64,000 nt of DNA from Jiangella mangrovi (GTDB lineage Bacteria > Actinomycetota > Actinomycetes > Jiangellales > Jiangellaceae). Of the stretch, positions 43,651-52,948 are shown one piece after another. The stretch's first letter is position 1. Every line of letters starts with the position of its first letter. The DNA is taken from positions 3,162,001 to 3,226,000 of the forward strand of contig NZ_JACHMM010000001.1 of NCBI RefSeq assembly GCF_014204975.1, given 5' to 3'. The translations under genes and the position numbers were made by a program. The notes beneath the pieces are model-generated. The model was given only the letters and a program-made list of their open reading frames with translations, was not told the origin of the DNA and searched no databases.

Positions 43651-43793
43651 CTAGTCAGGTCGGCTCTGCATAGTGAAGTCGCGTCCGCGATGTGGGATCT
43701 CCCGTCGTTTTCTGGGCCGCCCACCAGGGTTTCTGGTGCCTCATGAGGCCTGCAGGCCTAGTGGTGTGGGAGAAAGCCTGGTGATGTACGCGA

Positions 43794-45213
43794 GGTCAAG
43801 TCCGGTGACGTGGTGTACGAGGTCTGATCCCTCGTCGTTGTGCTTCAGGCCGTGATGGCTTGCAGGGTCAGCTCCTCGTCGGTCACCTCCTGCTCGGCTG
43901 TTGCGACGGCCTGGGAGCGGGTGAGGACGTCGAGTCCGAGGTAGCGGCGGCCTTCGGCCCACTCGTCGTGCTGTTCGGCCAGGACGGCGCCGACGAGGCG
44001 GATGATCGAGGGCCGGTCGGGGAAGATCCCGACCACGTCGGTGCGGCGGCGGATCTCGCGGTTGAGGCGCTCGTTGGGGTTGTTCGACCAGATTTGTCGC
44101 CAGATCTCCTTGGGGAACGCGGTGAAGGCCAGGATGTCGGCGCGAGCGTGTTCGAGGTGGTCAGCGACGGCGGGGAGTTTCTCGGTCAGGGCGTCGACGA
44201 CGCGGTCGAACTGGGCATGCACCGACTCGGCGTCGGGCTGGTCGTAGATGGAGTGCAGCAGGGCCTTGACCCAGCCCCACGAGTTCTTCGGTGTCGCTGA
44301 CATGAGGTTGGCGGCGTAGTGGGTGCGGCAGCGTTGCCAGGCCGCACCCGGCAGAGTCGCCTCGATCGCGGAGGTCAGCCCGCGGTGGGCATCGGACGTG
44401 ACGAGCTTGACCCCCGTGAGGCCGCGGGCGGTCAGATCTCTGCAGAAGGCGAGCCAGCCGGCGCCGTCCTCGCTGGTGGTCACGTGGATGCCGAGGATCT
44501 CGCGGTGCCCGTCGGCGTTCACGCCGGTCGCGACCAGCGCGTGGACTGCGACGACCCGGCCACCCTCGCGGACCTTGAGCACGAGTGCGTCGGCGGCGAC
44601 GAACGTGAACGGCCCGGCGTCGGCCAGCGAGCGGGTGCGGAACTGCTCCACGTGCGCGTCGAGGTCCTTGGCCATCTCCGAAACCTGCGACTTCGACAGG
44701 GCCGTGATGCCCAACGACTGCACCAGCTTGTCCATCCGCCGGGTGGACACCCCGAGCAGGTAGCAGGTCGCCACCACCGAGGTGAGTGCCCGCTCGGCCC
44801 GCTTCCTGCGCTCGAGCAGCCACTCGGGGAAGTAGGACCCCTGACGCAGCTTGGGCACCGCGACATCGATCGTGCCGGCACGGGTGTCGAAGTCGCGGTG
44901 CCGGTAGCCGTTCCGCCGGTTCACCCGCTCCGGGCTGGTCGTGCCGTACTGCGCACCACACACCGCGTCAGCCTCGGCCGACAACAGCGTGTTGATGAAC
45001 GTCTGCAGCAACTCGCGCAACAGATCCGGGCTGGCCTGGGCCAGCTGTTCCTCGAGCAGGCGGGCAGGGTCGATACTGGTCCTGACGGTCATCGTTGGTG
45101 TCCTTCTTCGAGTCGGTTGTGAGAGATCACTCGAAGGATCACCCGGTGGCCGTCACCCACATCTACAGCGACACGCTCACCGGGATCGGTACACCACTCT
45201 GCCGGACGTCACT
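43794..45213 (-). mobile_element. IS256-family insertion sequence, about 1.42 kb
   Basis: Imperfect inverted repeats of about 25 bases at both ends (both containing GTCCGG and GTGGTGTAC) bound the element. The 8-bp direct repeat GTACGCGA at 43786-43793 and 45214-45221 is the target duplication, as expected for IS256. It carries one intact transposase. It lies about 140 bases from the right end of the IS5-type element; that gap (43655-43785) holds only the right arm of the family A palindrome and unremarkable sequence. Confidence 0.87.
43845..45092 (-). CDS. IS256-family transposase
   Basis: Mutator-type DDE transposase of 415 residues, full length for the family. It has RNGYRHRDFDTRAGTIDVAV, VPKLRQGSYFPEWLLERRKR, the catalytic Asp residues in FVAADALVLKV and LVTSDAHRGL, the CxxH-like WQRCRTHYAANL, and the catalytic Glu in SNNPNERLNREIRRRTDVVG. 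No frameshift or stop interrupts it. The start is ATG 45092, with GAAGGA a few bases upstream. Confidence 0.93.
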   Translation of the reverse strand: MTVRTSIDPARLLEEQLAQASPDLLRELLQTFINTLLSAEADAVCGAQYGTTSPERVNRRNGYRHRDFDTRAGTIDVAVPKLRQGSYFPEWLLERRKRAERALTSVVATCYLLGVSTRRMDKLVQSLGITALSKSQVSEMAKDLDAHVEQFRTRSLADAGPFTFVAADALVLKVREGGRVVAVHALVATGVNADGHREILGIHVTTSEDGAGWLAFCRDLTARGLTGVKLVTSDAHRGLTSAIEATLPGAAWQRCRTHYAANLMSATPKNSWGWVKALLHSIYDQPDAESVHAQFDRVVDALTEKLPAVADHLEHARADILAFTAFPKEIWRQIWSNNPNERLNREIRRRTDVVGIFPDRPSIIRLVGAVLAEQHDEWAEGRRYLGLDVLTRSQAVATAEQEVTDEELTLQAITA

Positions 45214-45293
45214 GTACGCGATCCTTGATGATCATCGCTGTCCACACCCCGGCGAACCGGACGAACGGGAGCGGCGAGGCGTGCCCAGGGTCT

Positions 45294-45440
45294 CCCCGTC
45301 CCCCTGATAGGTGCCAGGTTCTTGGCCGCGTGCGTGCGGGTCAAGTCGAAGCCCCCGACCACAGCGGCGAAGTAACCACAGTGGGCGCCGACTTGAGGCG
45401 CAGGTGCGCGGCTAAGAGACTGGGCACCAGGGGGACGGGG
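45294..45440. repeat. long palindrome, family B copy 2
   Basis: A 147-base hairpin with the same 13-base perfect ends as the copy at 42428 (45294-45306 and 45428-45440), inner TCTTGGCCGC and GCGGCTAAGA blocks and a central TCAAGTCG/CGACTTGA pair. Its orientation is opposite to copy 1. The GGTGCC (45310-45315) and GGCACC (45423-45428) pair replaces GCTGCC/GGCAGC of copy 1 by a compensatory change, so pairing is kept. Bases 45093-45486 otherwise hold only the IS256 right end and a short direct repeat CCCCGGCAGAAC at about 45456-45487. Confidence 0.85.
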
Positions 45441-45486
45441 AGCCCACCTCATCACCCCGGCAGAACTTCGGACCCCCGGCAGAACC

Positions 45487-47634
45487 TCACCGGGGCGACG
45501 GCGCGGGCGGGAGCTTCGCCCGCGTCGCGCAGGTGACGGTGAAGCCCGACCCCGTGCTCAGGTGGTACCGCCATTGCGACTCTCCGTCGCCGCAGAGACC
45601 GCGGTAGCCGAGGTCGGCGTCGCCGTCGCCGTCCACGTCGCCGACGGAGAGGCCGTAGTGCGCCGTCGACCCGTCGGCGGCCGGCCAGAAGTCATCGCCC
45701 CAGGAGCGCACCTGGAAGCCGTGATCGCCGCTGACGTGCATCCGGAAGCAGGGCTCGCCGTCGTTGCCGCACGCGCCGCGGTAGGCGACGTCGTCGCGGC
45801 CGTCGCCGGTGAAGTCGGCCACGAGCAGGCCGTACACGGCGCTCTCGGCGGTCCAGGCGCTGCCGTCGCCCCACGAGCCGGCCTGGAAGGATTCGCCGTC
45901 GCTGCTCAGCATGCGCCAGCAGCGCTCGTCCGACGGGCCGCAGCGAGCGCGGTAGAGGAGGTCGTCGCGGGCGTCGCCGTCGAAGTCGCCGACCTGGACG
46001 CCGAAGTCGGTCGTCTCACCCGTGATGGGTCCGAGCCGGGCCCACGGCTTCGGCGGCGCGAAGCCGTCGTCGCCGCCCAGCGCGACCCGCCAGCAGTGCG
46101 TCTCGCCCGAGCAGGAACCGGCCCAGGCGAGGTCGTCATGGCCGTCGCCGTCGAAGTCGCCGACCTGGACCCCGAACCGGGCCGCCAGCTGCGCGCCGTC
46201 GAGCCGAGCCGGCCAGCGCTGGATGTCGACGCCGGAGCCGGCGCTGAGGTGCGCCCGCCAGTACGGGTCGCGGTCGCGCGGGCGGACCAGCTGGACGAAG
46301 TCGTCGCGGCCGTCGCCGTCGAAGTCGCCGCGGTGCAGCCCGGCGAACGGGTCCTCCCACTCCGGCGCCGCGCCGCAGTTCGAGGTGCGGACGCTGCCCA
46401 GGTGCGAGGTCAGCACGGCCCTCGGGTTGCCCTGGACGCAGAACTCACGCGCCCGGCTGCTCGACACCGAGATGAGGCCGCCGTCCAGGAACGAGTTGCC
46501 GCCGATGAACACGTCGCGTTCGGGCGGGCCCTGCTGCCCGGTGATCTCGGCGTCGCGCCAGTACGTGACCCCGCAGTAGTGCCGGCACCCGGTGGCGCCG
46601 CGCATGTCGATGCCGTTGTCACGGATGGAGACCCGCCGGAACACCTCGGGCATGTTCTGGCTGGCGTAGACGTAGGTGTAGATGCCCGAGGAGCGCATGC
46701 GGTTGCCGACGACGAAGGTGTCGTACTGGTTGCGCAGCTTCATCGAGCCGCCGGCCGGCGAGGCGTCCCAGCCGTCGGCGCGGTTGCCGACGATCGAGAG
46801 GCGCCGGCTGCCCCACGCGTAGAGCCCGTGGTCCTGGCAGAACGCGCACCCGGCCGGCGCGCCGATGCCGGGCGTGCGCCGCCAGACGTTGCCGTCGACC
46901 ACCACCTCGTCGTTGCCCCGGCCGGTCGCGAGGTCGTGGCCCCACACGTTGACGGCGGTGCGGAACCAGCCGTCGGGCACGGCCGGGTCGAGGTCCGGGG
47001 TGGTGCCGAACCACGAGTCCTTGACGACGGTGAGGCGGGTGGTGTCGGCGACGACGCCGCGGCCGGGGTGCGCGCGATCGCGCAGGAACTCACAGCCCTC
47101 GACGGTGACCCCGCTGGTGTGGCGGAGCAGCACGTAGGCGACGCCCCACTCGCTGCCCGTCCGCCCGTTGCGGAACCAGCAGTCGCGCAGCGTGACGTCG
47201 GAGACCGCGCTGTAGTCGTCGGAGCCGATCAGCGCGACGCGGACGTTGTCGAACTCGAGCCCGCTGATGGTGACGTCGCGGAGCAGGTCCTGCTCGATCG
47301 TGACGCCGTCGGCGCCGGCAGCGCGCAGGACGACCCGGGCGCCGTCGGCCGCGGCGTAGTTGCGGCGCGACGCGAACCGGATGGGGCGGTCGAGCACGTA
47401 GACGCCCGCGGGGAACACGACGGTCTGGCCGGGCGACGACGCGTCGATGGCGGCCTGGACGGCGGTCGCGTGGCTGCTGCCGCCGGCGGTGAACTCACCG
47501 ACGTCGACGGTCTTGGGCTCCGGACGGCGGACGTCGCGGGCGCCGTCGGGTCCGGTCAGCCAGCCGGGCGCCCACCCGGTGAGGAGGGTCGCCGCCAGCA
47601 CCGTCGCCAGAAGGATGCCGACCACACGACGCAA
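45487..47634 (-). CDS. secreted right-handed beta-helix protein with FG-GAP repeats
   Basis: A 715-residue exported protein: signal peptide (VVGILLATVLAATLLTGWAP), then a pectate-lyase-like parallel beta-helix from about 40 to 410, opening with SHATAVQAAIDASSPGQTVV and VVFPAGVYVLDRPI and containing many short turns (VTISGLEFDNV, VTLRDCWFRN, VSIRDNGIDMRG). From about 430 there are four FG-GAP repeats (GDFDGDGRDD, GDFDGDGHDD, GDFDGDARDD, ADFTGDGRDD) and a GDVDGDGDAD. Family members cut or bind polysaccharides. The TTG start at 47634 has GGAGG about ten bases upstream and is not certain. It may act on the glycopolymer, but no catalytic residues are assigned. Confidence 0.8.
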   Translation of the reverse strand: MRRVVGILLATVLAATLLTGWAPGWLTGPDGARDVRRPEPKTVDVGEFTAGGSSHATAVQAAIDASSPGQTVVFPAGVYVLDRPIRFASRRNYAAADGARVVLRAAGADGVTIEQDLLRDVTISGLEFDNVRVALIGSDDYSAVSDVTLRDCWFRNGRTGSEWGVAYVLLRHTSGVTVEGCEFLRDRAHPGRGVVADTTRLTVVKDSWFGTTPDLDPAVPDGWFRTAVNVWGHDLATGRGNDEVVVDGNVWRRTPGIGAPAGCAFCQDHGLYAWGSRRLSIVGNRADGWDASPAGGSMKLRNQYDTFVVGNRMRSSGIYTYVYASQNMPEVFRRVSIRDNGIDMRGATGCRHYCGVTYWRDAEITGQQGPPERDVFIGGNSFLDGGLISVSSSRAREFCVQGNPRAVLTSHLGSVRTSNCGAAPEWEDPFAGLHRGDFDGDGRDDFVQLVRPRDRDPYWRAHLSAGSGVDIQRWPARLDGAQLAARFGVQVGDFDGDGHDDLAWAGSCSGETHCWRVALGGDDGFAPPKPWARLGPITGETTDFGVQVGDFDGDARDDLLYRARCGPSDERCWRMLSSDGESFQAGSWGDGSAWTAESAVYGLLVADFTGDGRDDVAYRGACGNDGEPCFRMHVSGDHGFQVRSWGDDFWPAADGSTAHYGLSVGDVDGDGDADLGYRGLCGDGESQWRYHLSTGSGFTVTCATRAKLPPAPSPR

Positions 47635-47706
47635 GTCCTCGAATCCTCCCGATCGACCACAGGGTGCTTCGAGTATCCCCCGGCCGGGCGGGGGATCAAC
47701 CCTCGA

Positions 47707-48681
47707 TCAGCGGTTCTTGAGCGGCTCCCACCAGGACCGCTGGTCGCGGTACCAGGCGACGGTGCGGGCCAGTCCGTCGGCGAAGTCCCGGCGCGGCGCG
47801 TAGCCGAGCTCGGCGCGGATCCGGCCGTCGTCGACGGAGTAGCGGCGGTCGTGCGCGAGGCGGTCCTCGACGTGGTCGACGCGGTCCCAGCCGGCCCCGC
47901 ACGCGTCGAGCAGCAGGCCGGTGAGCTCCTTGTTCGTCAGCTCGCGACCGCCGCCGATGTTGTAGACCCGGCCCGCGGCCCCGCCCGCCCGGACCAGCTC
48001 GATGCCCTGGCAGTGGTCGTCGACGTGCAGCCAGTCGCGCACGTTGAGACCGTCGCCGTAGAGCGGCACGTTGCGGCCGTCGAGCAGGTTGGTGACGAAC
48101 AGCGGGATGACCTTCTCGGGGTACTGGTACGGCCCGTAGTTGTTCGAGCAGCGGGTGACCGAGACCGGCACGCCGTGGGTGCGGTGGTAGGCGAGGGCGA
48201 CGAGGTCGCTGCCGGCCTTGCTGGCGCTGTACGGCGAGTTCGGCTCGAGGATGTGGTCCTCGGTCCACGACCCGGACTCGATGGAGCCGTACACCTCGTC
48301 GGTGGACACGTGCACGAACCGGTCGACGCCGTGGCGCCGCGCGGCGTCGAGCAGCGTCTGCGTGCCGACGACGTTGGTCTGCACGAACGCGGCCGCGCCC
48401 TGGATGGAGCGGTCGACGTGGCTCTCGGCGGCGAAGTGGACGACCTGGTCGGCGGCGGCGATCAGCTCGTCGACCAGACCGGTGTCGAGGATGTCGCCCT
48501 TGACGAAGCTGAAGCGGGGGTCGTCGGCGACGGGCTCGAGGTTGGCGGGGTTGCCGGCGTAGGTCAGCTTGTCCAGCACGACGACCTCGGCGCCCTCGAG
48601 GCCGGGGTAGGCGCCGGACAGCGCCTGGCGGACGTAATGCGAGCCGATGAAGCCGGCTCCACCCGTGACCAGCAACCGCAT
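47707..48681 (-). CDS. rmlB: dTDP-glucose 4,6-dehydratase
   Basis: Second step of dTDP-L-rhamnose synthesis, dTDP-glucose to dTDP-4-keto-6-deoxyglucose. Extended SDR of 324 residues with LLVTGGAGFIGSHYVRQAL (NAD binding), VVHFAAESHVDRSI, the catalytic VSTDEVYGSIE, YSASKAGSDLVALAYHRTHG (YxxxK) and RCSNNYGPYQYPEKVIPLF. ATG 48681 is preceded by GGGAGGGG; the frame extends upstream without family sequence. It is divergent from rmlA, with 48 bases between the starts, a compact shared promoter region. Confidence 0.95.
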   Translation of the reverse strand: MRLLVTGGAGFIGSHYVRQALSGAYPGLEGAEVVVLDKLTYAGNPANLEPVADDPRFSFVKGDILDTGLVDELIAAADQVVHFAAESHVDRSIQGAAAFVQTNVVGTQTLLDAARRHGVDRFVHVSTDEVYGSIESGSWTEDHILEPNSPYSASKAGSDLVALAYHRTHGVPVSVTRCSNNYGPYQYPEKVIPLFVTNLLDGRNVPLYGDGLNVRDWLHVDDHCQGIELVRAGGAAGRVYNIGGGRELTNKELTGLLLDACGAGWDRVDHVEDRLAHDRRYSVDDGRIRAELGYAPRRDFADGLARTVAWYRDQRSWWEPLKNR

Positions 48682-48729
48682 GTCGACCCCTCCCGAAACC
48701 ACCACTTCCGCGGGCTATCGTAGGCGCTC

Positions 48730-49602
48730 ATGCGAGGAATCATCCTGGCGGGCGGCTCGGGAACGCGGCTGCATCCGCTCACCGTGGCGGTCAGCAAGCA
48801 GATGCTCCCGGTCTTCGACAAGCCCATGATCTACTACCCGCTGACCACCCTCATGCTGGCCGGCATCAGGGACATCCTCGTCATCACCACGCCGCGCGAC
48901 GCGGAGCAGTTCCAGTCGCTGCTCGGCGACGGCTCCGACCTGGGCATCTCCGTCTCCTACGCCCAGCAGCCCAGCCCCGACGGCCTGGCGCAGGCGTTCG
49001 TCATCGGAGCCGACTTCGTGGGCTCGGACCACGTGGCGCTGGTCCTGGGCGACAACATCTTCTACGGCGCCGGCCTCGGCACCCAGCTGCGCAAGTACAC
49101 CGAGGTCGACGGCGGGCTGGTCTTCGCCTACCACGTCGCCGACCCCACCGCCTACGGCGTCGTCGAGTTCGACGACGCCGGGCGCGCGGTCAGCATGGAG
49201 GAGAAGCCTGCCGCCCCGCGCAGCAACTACGCCGTCCCCGGCCTCTACTTCTACGACAGCGACGTCGTCGAGATCGCCCGCGAGCTGAAGCCGTCGGCAC
49301 GCGGCGAGCTCGAGATCACCGACGTCAACCGCACCTACCTCGAGCGCGGCGCCCTGCACGTCGAGGTGCTGCCCCGCGGCACCGCCTGGCTCGACACCGG
49401 CACCTTCGACAACCTCCTGGCCGCCGGCGAGTACGTCCGCGTCATCGAGGCTCGGCAGGGCCAGAAGATCGGCTGCCCCGAGGAGGTGGCCTGGCGCATG
49501 GGCCACATCGACGACGACCAGCTGCGCGAGCGCGGCGAGCGGCTGCGCAAGTCCGGCTACGGCGAGTACCTCATCGGCCTGCTCGACGGGGCGCCCGCGT
49601 GA
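48730..49602 (+). CDS. rmlA: glucose-1-phosphate thymidylyltransferase
   Basis: First step of dTDP-rhamnose synthesis: glucose-1-phosphate and dTTP give dTDP-glucose and pyrophosphate. The 290 residues are full length, with [69 protein letters not shown] and [16 protein letters not shown]. The start ATG 48730 has only a weak ribosome-binding site. Its stop overlaps the GTG start of rmlC, so the two are coupled. Confidence 0.96.
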   Translation: MRGIILAGGSGTRLHPLTVAVSKQMLPVFDKPMIYYPLTTLMLAGIRDILVITTPRDAEQFQSLLGDGSDLGISVSYAQQPSPDGLAQAFVIGADFVGSDHVALVLGDNIFYGAGLGTQLRKYTEVDGGLVFAYHVADPTAYGVVEFDDAGRAVSMEEKPAAPRSNYAVPGLYFYDSDVVEIARELKPSARGELEITDVNRTYLERGALHVEVLPRGTAWLDTGTFDNLLAAGEYVRVIEARQGQKIGCPEEVAWRMGHIDDDQLRERGERLRKSGYGEYLIGLLDGAPA

Positions 49603-50225
49603 GCCCGAAGATCGAGCCGCTGGCCGTCGGCGACGCCTTCGTGGTGACGCCGCAGCAGTTCGGCGACCCCCGCGGCGTCTTCCTCGAGTCCTTCCGCGGC
49701 GACCTGCTCGCCCCGCACCTCGGGCACCGGCCCGACATCGTGCAGACCAACCTGTCGGTCTCGGCGGCCGGCGTGCTGCGCGGCCTGCACTTCGCCGACG
49801 TGCCGCCCAGCCAGGCCAAGTACGTCACCTGCGTGTCCGGCGCGGTGCTCGACGTCGTCGTCGACATCCGGGTCGGCTCGCCGACGTTCGGACGCTGGGA
49901 CTCCGTGCTGCTCGACGACGTCAACCGCCGCTCCGTCTACGTCGCCGAAGGGCTCGGCCACGCGTTCCTGTCCCTGGCCGACGGCTCCGCCGTCATGTAC
50001 CTGTGCACCGCGCCGTACGCACCCGGCCGCGAGCACGGCGTCGACCCCCTGGACCCGGAGCTGGGCATCGACTGGCCGGCGACGGGGCGCGACGGGCGGC
50101 CGATCACCCCGGTCCTGTCCGACAAGGACCGTGCGGCGCCGTCCCTGGCCGCCGCGCGCGAGGCCGGCCTGCTGCCCGACTACGCCGCAACAAAGGAGCT
50201 CTACGCGTCGCTCGCCGCGGGGTAG
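49599..50225 (+). CDS. rmlC: dTDP-4-dehydrorhamnose 3,5-epimerase
   Basis: Third step of dTDP-rhamnose synthesis, double epimerisation at C3 and C5. The 208-residue cupin has [36 protein letters not shown] with the catalytic His, [19 protein letters not shown] with the active-site Lys and Asp, [10 protein letters not shown] and the Tyr in [18 protein letters not shown]. Start GTG 49599 overlaps the rmlA stop (GTGA). Confidence 0.95.
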   Translation: MSPKIEPLAVGDAFVVTPQQFGDPRGVFLESFRGDLLAPHLGHRPDIVQTNLSVSAAGVLRGLHFADVPPSQAKYVTCVSGAVLDVVVDIRVGSPTFGRWDSVLLDDVNRRSVYVAEGLGHAFLSLADGSAVMYLCTAPYAPGREHGVDPLDPELGIDWPATGRDGRPITPVLSDKDRAAPSLAAAREAGLLPDYAATKELYASLAAG

Positions 50226-50270
50226 CGTCGTCCGGACGTCCCTCGCGAAGACCGTCGTCTGGAGGACTCG

Positions 50271-52568
50271 GTGACCGAGCCCGGAACCCAGCCCGCTGTC
50301 CAGCCCCTGCTCGCCTCCGCCACCCGCGCCGTCCGCGCGCTCCGGGACCTCGGCGACCCGCTGCCCGACGGTGTCACGGCCCGGCTGGCCGGGCTCACCA
50401 CCGTCGGCGACATCGAGGACCTGCTGCGTCCGTTCGTGCTGGTCGAGGTGCGACTGGACGAGTACGCCGCGGCGATCAGCAGCCCCGGCACCGCGCCGCC
50501 CGAGCTGGTCCAGCACGGCTGGCGCAGTTTCCTGGTCCGGATCGAGAACCCGCACCGCATCGAGGCCGAGCTGGCCGGCCAGACCCCCGGGGTGCTCGGG
50601 GTCCTCGACCACCACAGCCACGCCGCCCGGACGGTGCTGCCCGACACCGTCGACAGCGTGCCGCGGATCGAGAAGGCCTGGCTGCAGGCCCGGCTCGCAC
50701 CGCCCGCGGCGCTGTCCGGGCTCGAGGTCGAGTACCGAGTGCTCAGCGTGTACAGCCGCGACGCCGGCAGGCGCACCGGGGCGCTGACGTTCGCCGCCGC
50801 GGTCCAGGAGACGCCCGGGAGCCTGACCCGCTCGCCGCTGGCGCTGGCCGGGCGCCGGACGATGCTGGACACCCGCGACACCGCCGCGACGTTCGAGTTC
50901 GACTGCGCGCCGGCGCGGGAGATCCGGCTCGACGTCCGCGAGCCCGACGGCGCCAGCTCCATGGCCGCCGTCACGGTGCGCGACGCCCAGGGCCGGTCGT
51001 ACCCGTCGACGGCGATGCGGCTGGCGCCGGACATGTTCTTCCACGAGCACGTGTACCGCGCGACCGGCGAGGTGCTGCGGCTGCCGGAGGGCGACTACGA
51101 GATCTCGGCGCGGCGGGGGCCGGAGTACCGCGAGACCCGCCGCGACGTGCGGGTCGAGGCCGGCACCGATGCCGTCGAGCTGCGGCTGGACCGCTGGGTC
51201 GACCCCGCCGCTCACGGCTACTACTCCGGCGACCCGCACATCCACGCCGGCGGCTGCTCGCACTACAACGTGCCGAGCGAGGGCGTGACGCCGGAGACGA
51301 TGATCCGGCACGTGCGCGGCGAGGGACTGTGGCTCGGCAGCGTGCTGACCTGGGGACCCTGTTACTACCACCAGAAGCAGTTCTTCAGCGGCGAGTCGAT
51401 CAGCCCGCCGGCGCTGCTGGAGAACCCGGCGATGCAGCACGCGCAGGGCATGACCTGGGAGCCGCGGCCCACCGACCGCGACGGCGAGAGCCTGCTGCGC
51501 TATGACGTCGAGGTGTCCGGCTTCCCGTCCAGCCACTCCGGGCACGTCATCCTGCTCGGGCTCACCGACCAGGACTACCCGGGCACCGCGCTGATCGAGG
51601 ACTGGCCGTCCTGGAACCTGCCGATCATGCGCTGGGGCCGGGCCCAGAACGCGCTGGTCGGCTACGCGCACTGCGGGCTCGGGCTGGCGGTCGGCACCGA
51701 CGAGCTGCCCAACCACGTCGTCCCCGGGTTCCACTCCATCGGGTCCAACGAGATCATCGTCGACGTGCCGCTGGGCGCCGCCGACTTCCAGGCTGGCGCC
51801 GAGGTGGCGCCCGCGGCCGAGCTGAACGTCTGGTACCACCTGCTCAACGTCGGCTTCCGCACGCTGATGCTGGGCGAGACCGACTACCCGTGCATCTACG
51901 ACGACGGCCCGGGCGTCGGGCGCACCTACGTCCGGCTGCCGTCGCCGCCGCAGGGGCCGCGGGCGCTCGAGGCGTGGATCGCCGGTCTTCGGGACGGCGC
52001 GTCCTACTTCGGCGACGGCCGCAGCCACGTCTTCGACCTGGCCGTCGACGGCGAGGTGGGGCGAGAACAGCGGCGTGCGTCGCCGGGACCGGTGCGGGTG
52101 ACGGCGACCGTCGCGGCCTGGCTGCCGCCGGACCTGCCACCGGCGCCGGAGCCGGGCCGGCCGGCGTACAGCGCGCCGGTGGGCTGGCACCTGGAACGGG
52201 CCCGCATCGGCGCCGGCCGCACCGTCCTGCTCGAACTGGTGGTCAACGGCGTCGCGGTGGCGGCTCAGGAGCTGGTCGCCGACGGCGCCGAGCACGAGGT
52301 CGGCTTCGACGTGACGCTCGAGCGCTCGTCCTGGGTCGCGCTGCGCATCCTGCACAGCGTGCACACCCAGCCGATCTTCGTCGAGGCCGGCGGCCGCCCG
52401 ATCCGCGCGTCCCGGCGCAGCGCGCAGTGGCTGCACGACTCCGTCGACGCGCTGTGGGCGGCCAAGTCCGGGTTCATCCGCCCGGGTGAGCGGGGCGAGG
52501 CGAGGGCGGCGTACGACGCCGCGCAGGCCGTCTACCTGGGCCTGAGGGACGAGTGCGAGGCTGAGTGA
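50271..52568 (+). CDS. CehA/McbA-like metallohydrolase domain protein
   Basis: A 765-residue protein. Residues 1-310 are an N-terminal region without a recognised domain, with a possible carboxypeptidase-regulatory-like strand set (ASSMAAVTVRDAQGRSYPST). From about 320 there is a PHP-type hydrolase domain as in CehA/McbA proteins: HGYYSGDPHIHAGGCSHYN (metal-binding HIH), SSHSGHVILLGL, VGYAHCGLG and LMLGETDYPCIYDDGPGVGR. The C-terminal part is beta-rich. It lacks an obvious signal peptide. GTG 50271 is preceded by GGAGG at a usable distance. It sits between rmlC and rmlD and is coupled to a small gene; its substrate is unknown. Confidence 0.65.
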   Translation: MTEPGTQPAVQPLLASATRAVRALRDLGDPLPDGVTARLAGLTTVGDIEDLLRPFVLVEVRLDEYAAAISSPGTAPPELVQHGWRSFLVRIENPHRIEAELAGQTPGVLGVLDHHSHAARTVLPDTVDSVPRIEKAWLQARLAPPAALSGLEVEYRVLSVYSRDAGRRTGALTFAAAVQETPGSLTRSPLALAGRRTMLDTRDTAATFEFDCAPAREIRLDVREPDGASSMAAVTVRDAQGRSYPSTAMRLAPDMFFHEHVYRATGEVLRLPEGDYEISARRGPEYRETRRDVRVEAGTDAVELRLDRWVDPAAHGYYSGDPHIHAGGCSHYNVPSEGVTPETMIRHVRGEGLWLGSVLTWGPCYYHQKQFFSGESISPPALLENPAMQHAQGMTWEPRPTDRDGESLLRYDVEVSGFPSSHSGHVILLGLTDQDYPGTALIEDWPSWNLPIMRWGRAQNALVGYAHCGLGLAVGTDELPNHVVPGFHSIGSNEIIVDVPLGAADFQAGAEVAPAAELNVWYHLLNVGFRTLMLGETDYPCIYDDGPGVGRTYVRLPSPPQGPRALEAWIAGLRDGASYFGDGRSHVFDLAVDGEVGREQRRASPGPVRVTATVAAWLPPDLPPAPEPGRPAYSAPVGWHLERARIGAGRTVLLELVVNGVAVAAQELVADGAEHEVGFDVTLERSSWVALRILHSVHTQPIFVEAGGRPIRASRRSAQWLHDSVDALWAAKSGFIRPGERGEARAAYDAAQAVYLGLRDECEAE

Positions 52569-52948
52569 TGGAGCACTGCTGCGCACCCGTCGACACCACG
52601 GCCCCGATCGCGGTCACCATCAACCCGGAGGCACGGGTGAGCGTCGCCCGCACCGCGACCCAGATCGGGGCGCTGGCACCGGGCGAGTGGCACACCGTCG
52701 ACGTCACCATCGTCAACGACGGCTACGTCACCGGCCCGCTGGCCATCGAGAGCGACCCGGTGCCCGGCGTCGAGCTGGACCTCCCGGTGCACGTGCTCAC
52801 CGGCGAGCCGCGCCAGGAGGGCGGCTTCCGGGTCCGCTTCGGCGCGCCCGCCACCGTCGACGTCACGCTGACGTTCCGCGCGCTCGCCGCCCTGGGTGGC
52901 CTCGCCCAGCACAGCACGATCAGCCTGCTGCTGCGCGCGGAGTCCTAG
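52568..52948 (+). CDS. 126-aa protein of unknown function, coupled to the CehA/McbA-like gene
   Basis: I do not recognise this protein. It starts at ATG 52568, one base inside the previous stop (GTG 52565 is also possible), and reads MEHCCAPVDTTAPIAVTINP, then a beta-strand-rich body (WHTVDVTIVNDGYVTGPLAI, VELDLPVHVL, GFRVRFGAPATVDVTLTFRA) ending ISLLLRAES, like a small immunoglobulin-type fold. It has no signal peptide. Coupling suggests it is a partner or extra domain of the upstream protein. Its TAG stop coincides with the IS630-type insertion site; the insertion preserved the stop. Confidence 0.65.
   Translation: MEHCCAPVDTTAPIAVTINPEARVSVARTATQIGALAPGEWHTVDVTIVNDGYVTGPLAIESDPVPGVELDLPVHVLTGEPRQEGGFRVRFGAPATVDVTLTFRALAALGGLAQHSTISLLLRAES

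Larger units (their letters stand above)
42597..43681. repeat. family A palindrome copy 2, split by the IS5-type insertion
   Basis: The left part is 42597-42660 and the right part 43655-43681; joined, they form one palindrome of about 90 bases. Outer arms 42597-42617 and 43661-43681 pair at 19 of 21 positions. An inner stem pairs ACCGTCTTCTGC with GCAGAGGACGGT in the left part. It is homologous to the intact copy at 2959-3050, in inverted orientation. The IS entered at a CTAG in the right arm of the inner region. Confidence 0.75.

Noticed and set aside
42428-45440. The two long palindromes read as a CRISPR array or as ends of one composite transposon
   Set aside because: There are only two copies, 2.7 kb apart, with no spacers or cas genes. 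Each enclosed IS has its own ends and target duplication, so a composite transposon is not needed to explain the island, although joint mobility is not excluded.
45562-48723. A 1053-codon plus-strand open frame opposite the beta-helix protein and rmlB
   Set aside because: Long antisense frames without stops are common at this GC content; the opposite strand encodes clear families with normal starts.
49557-52586. A 1009-codon minus-strand open frame opposite rmlC and the CehA/McbA-like gene
   Set aside because: Antisense to recognised coding sequence, with no motif of its own.
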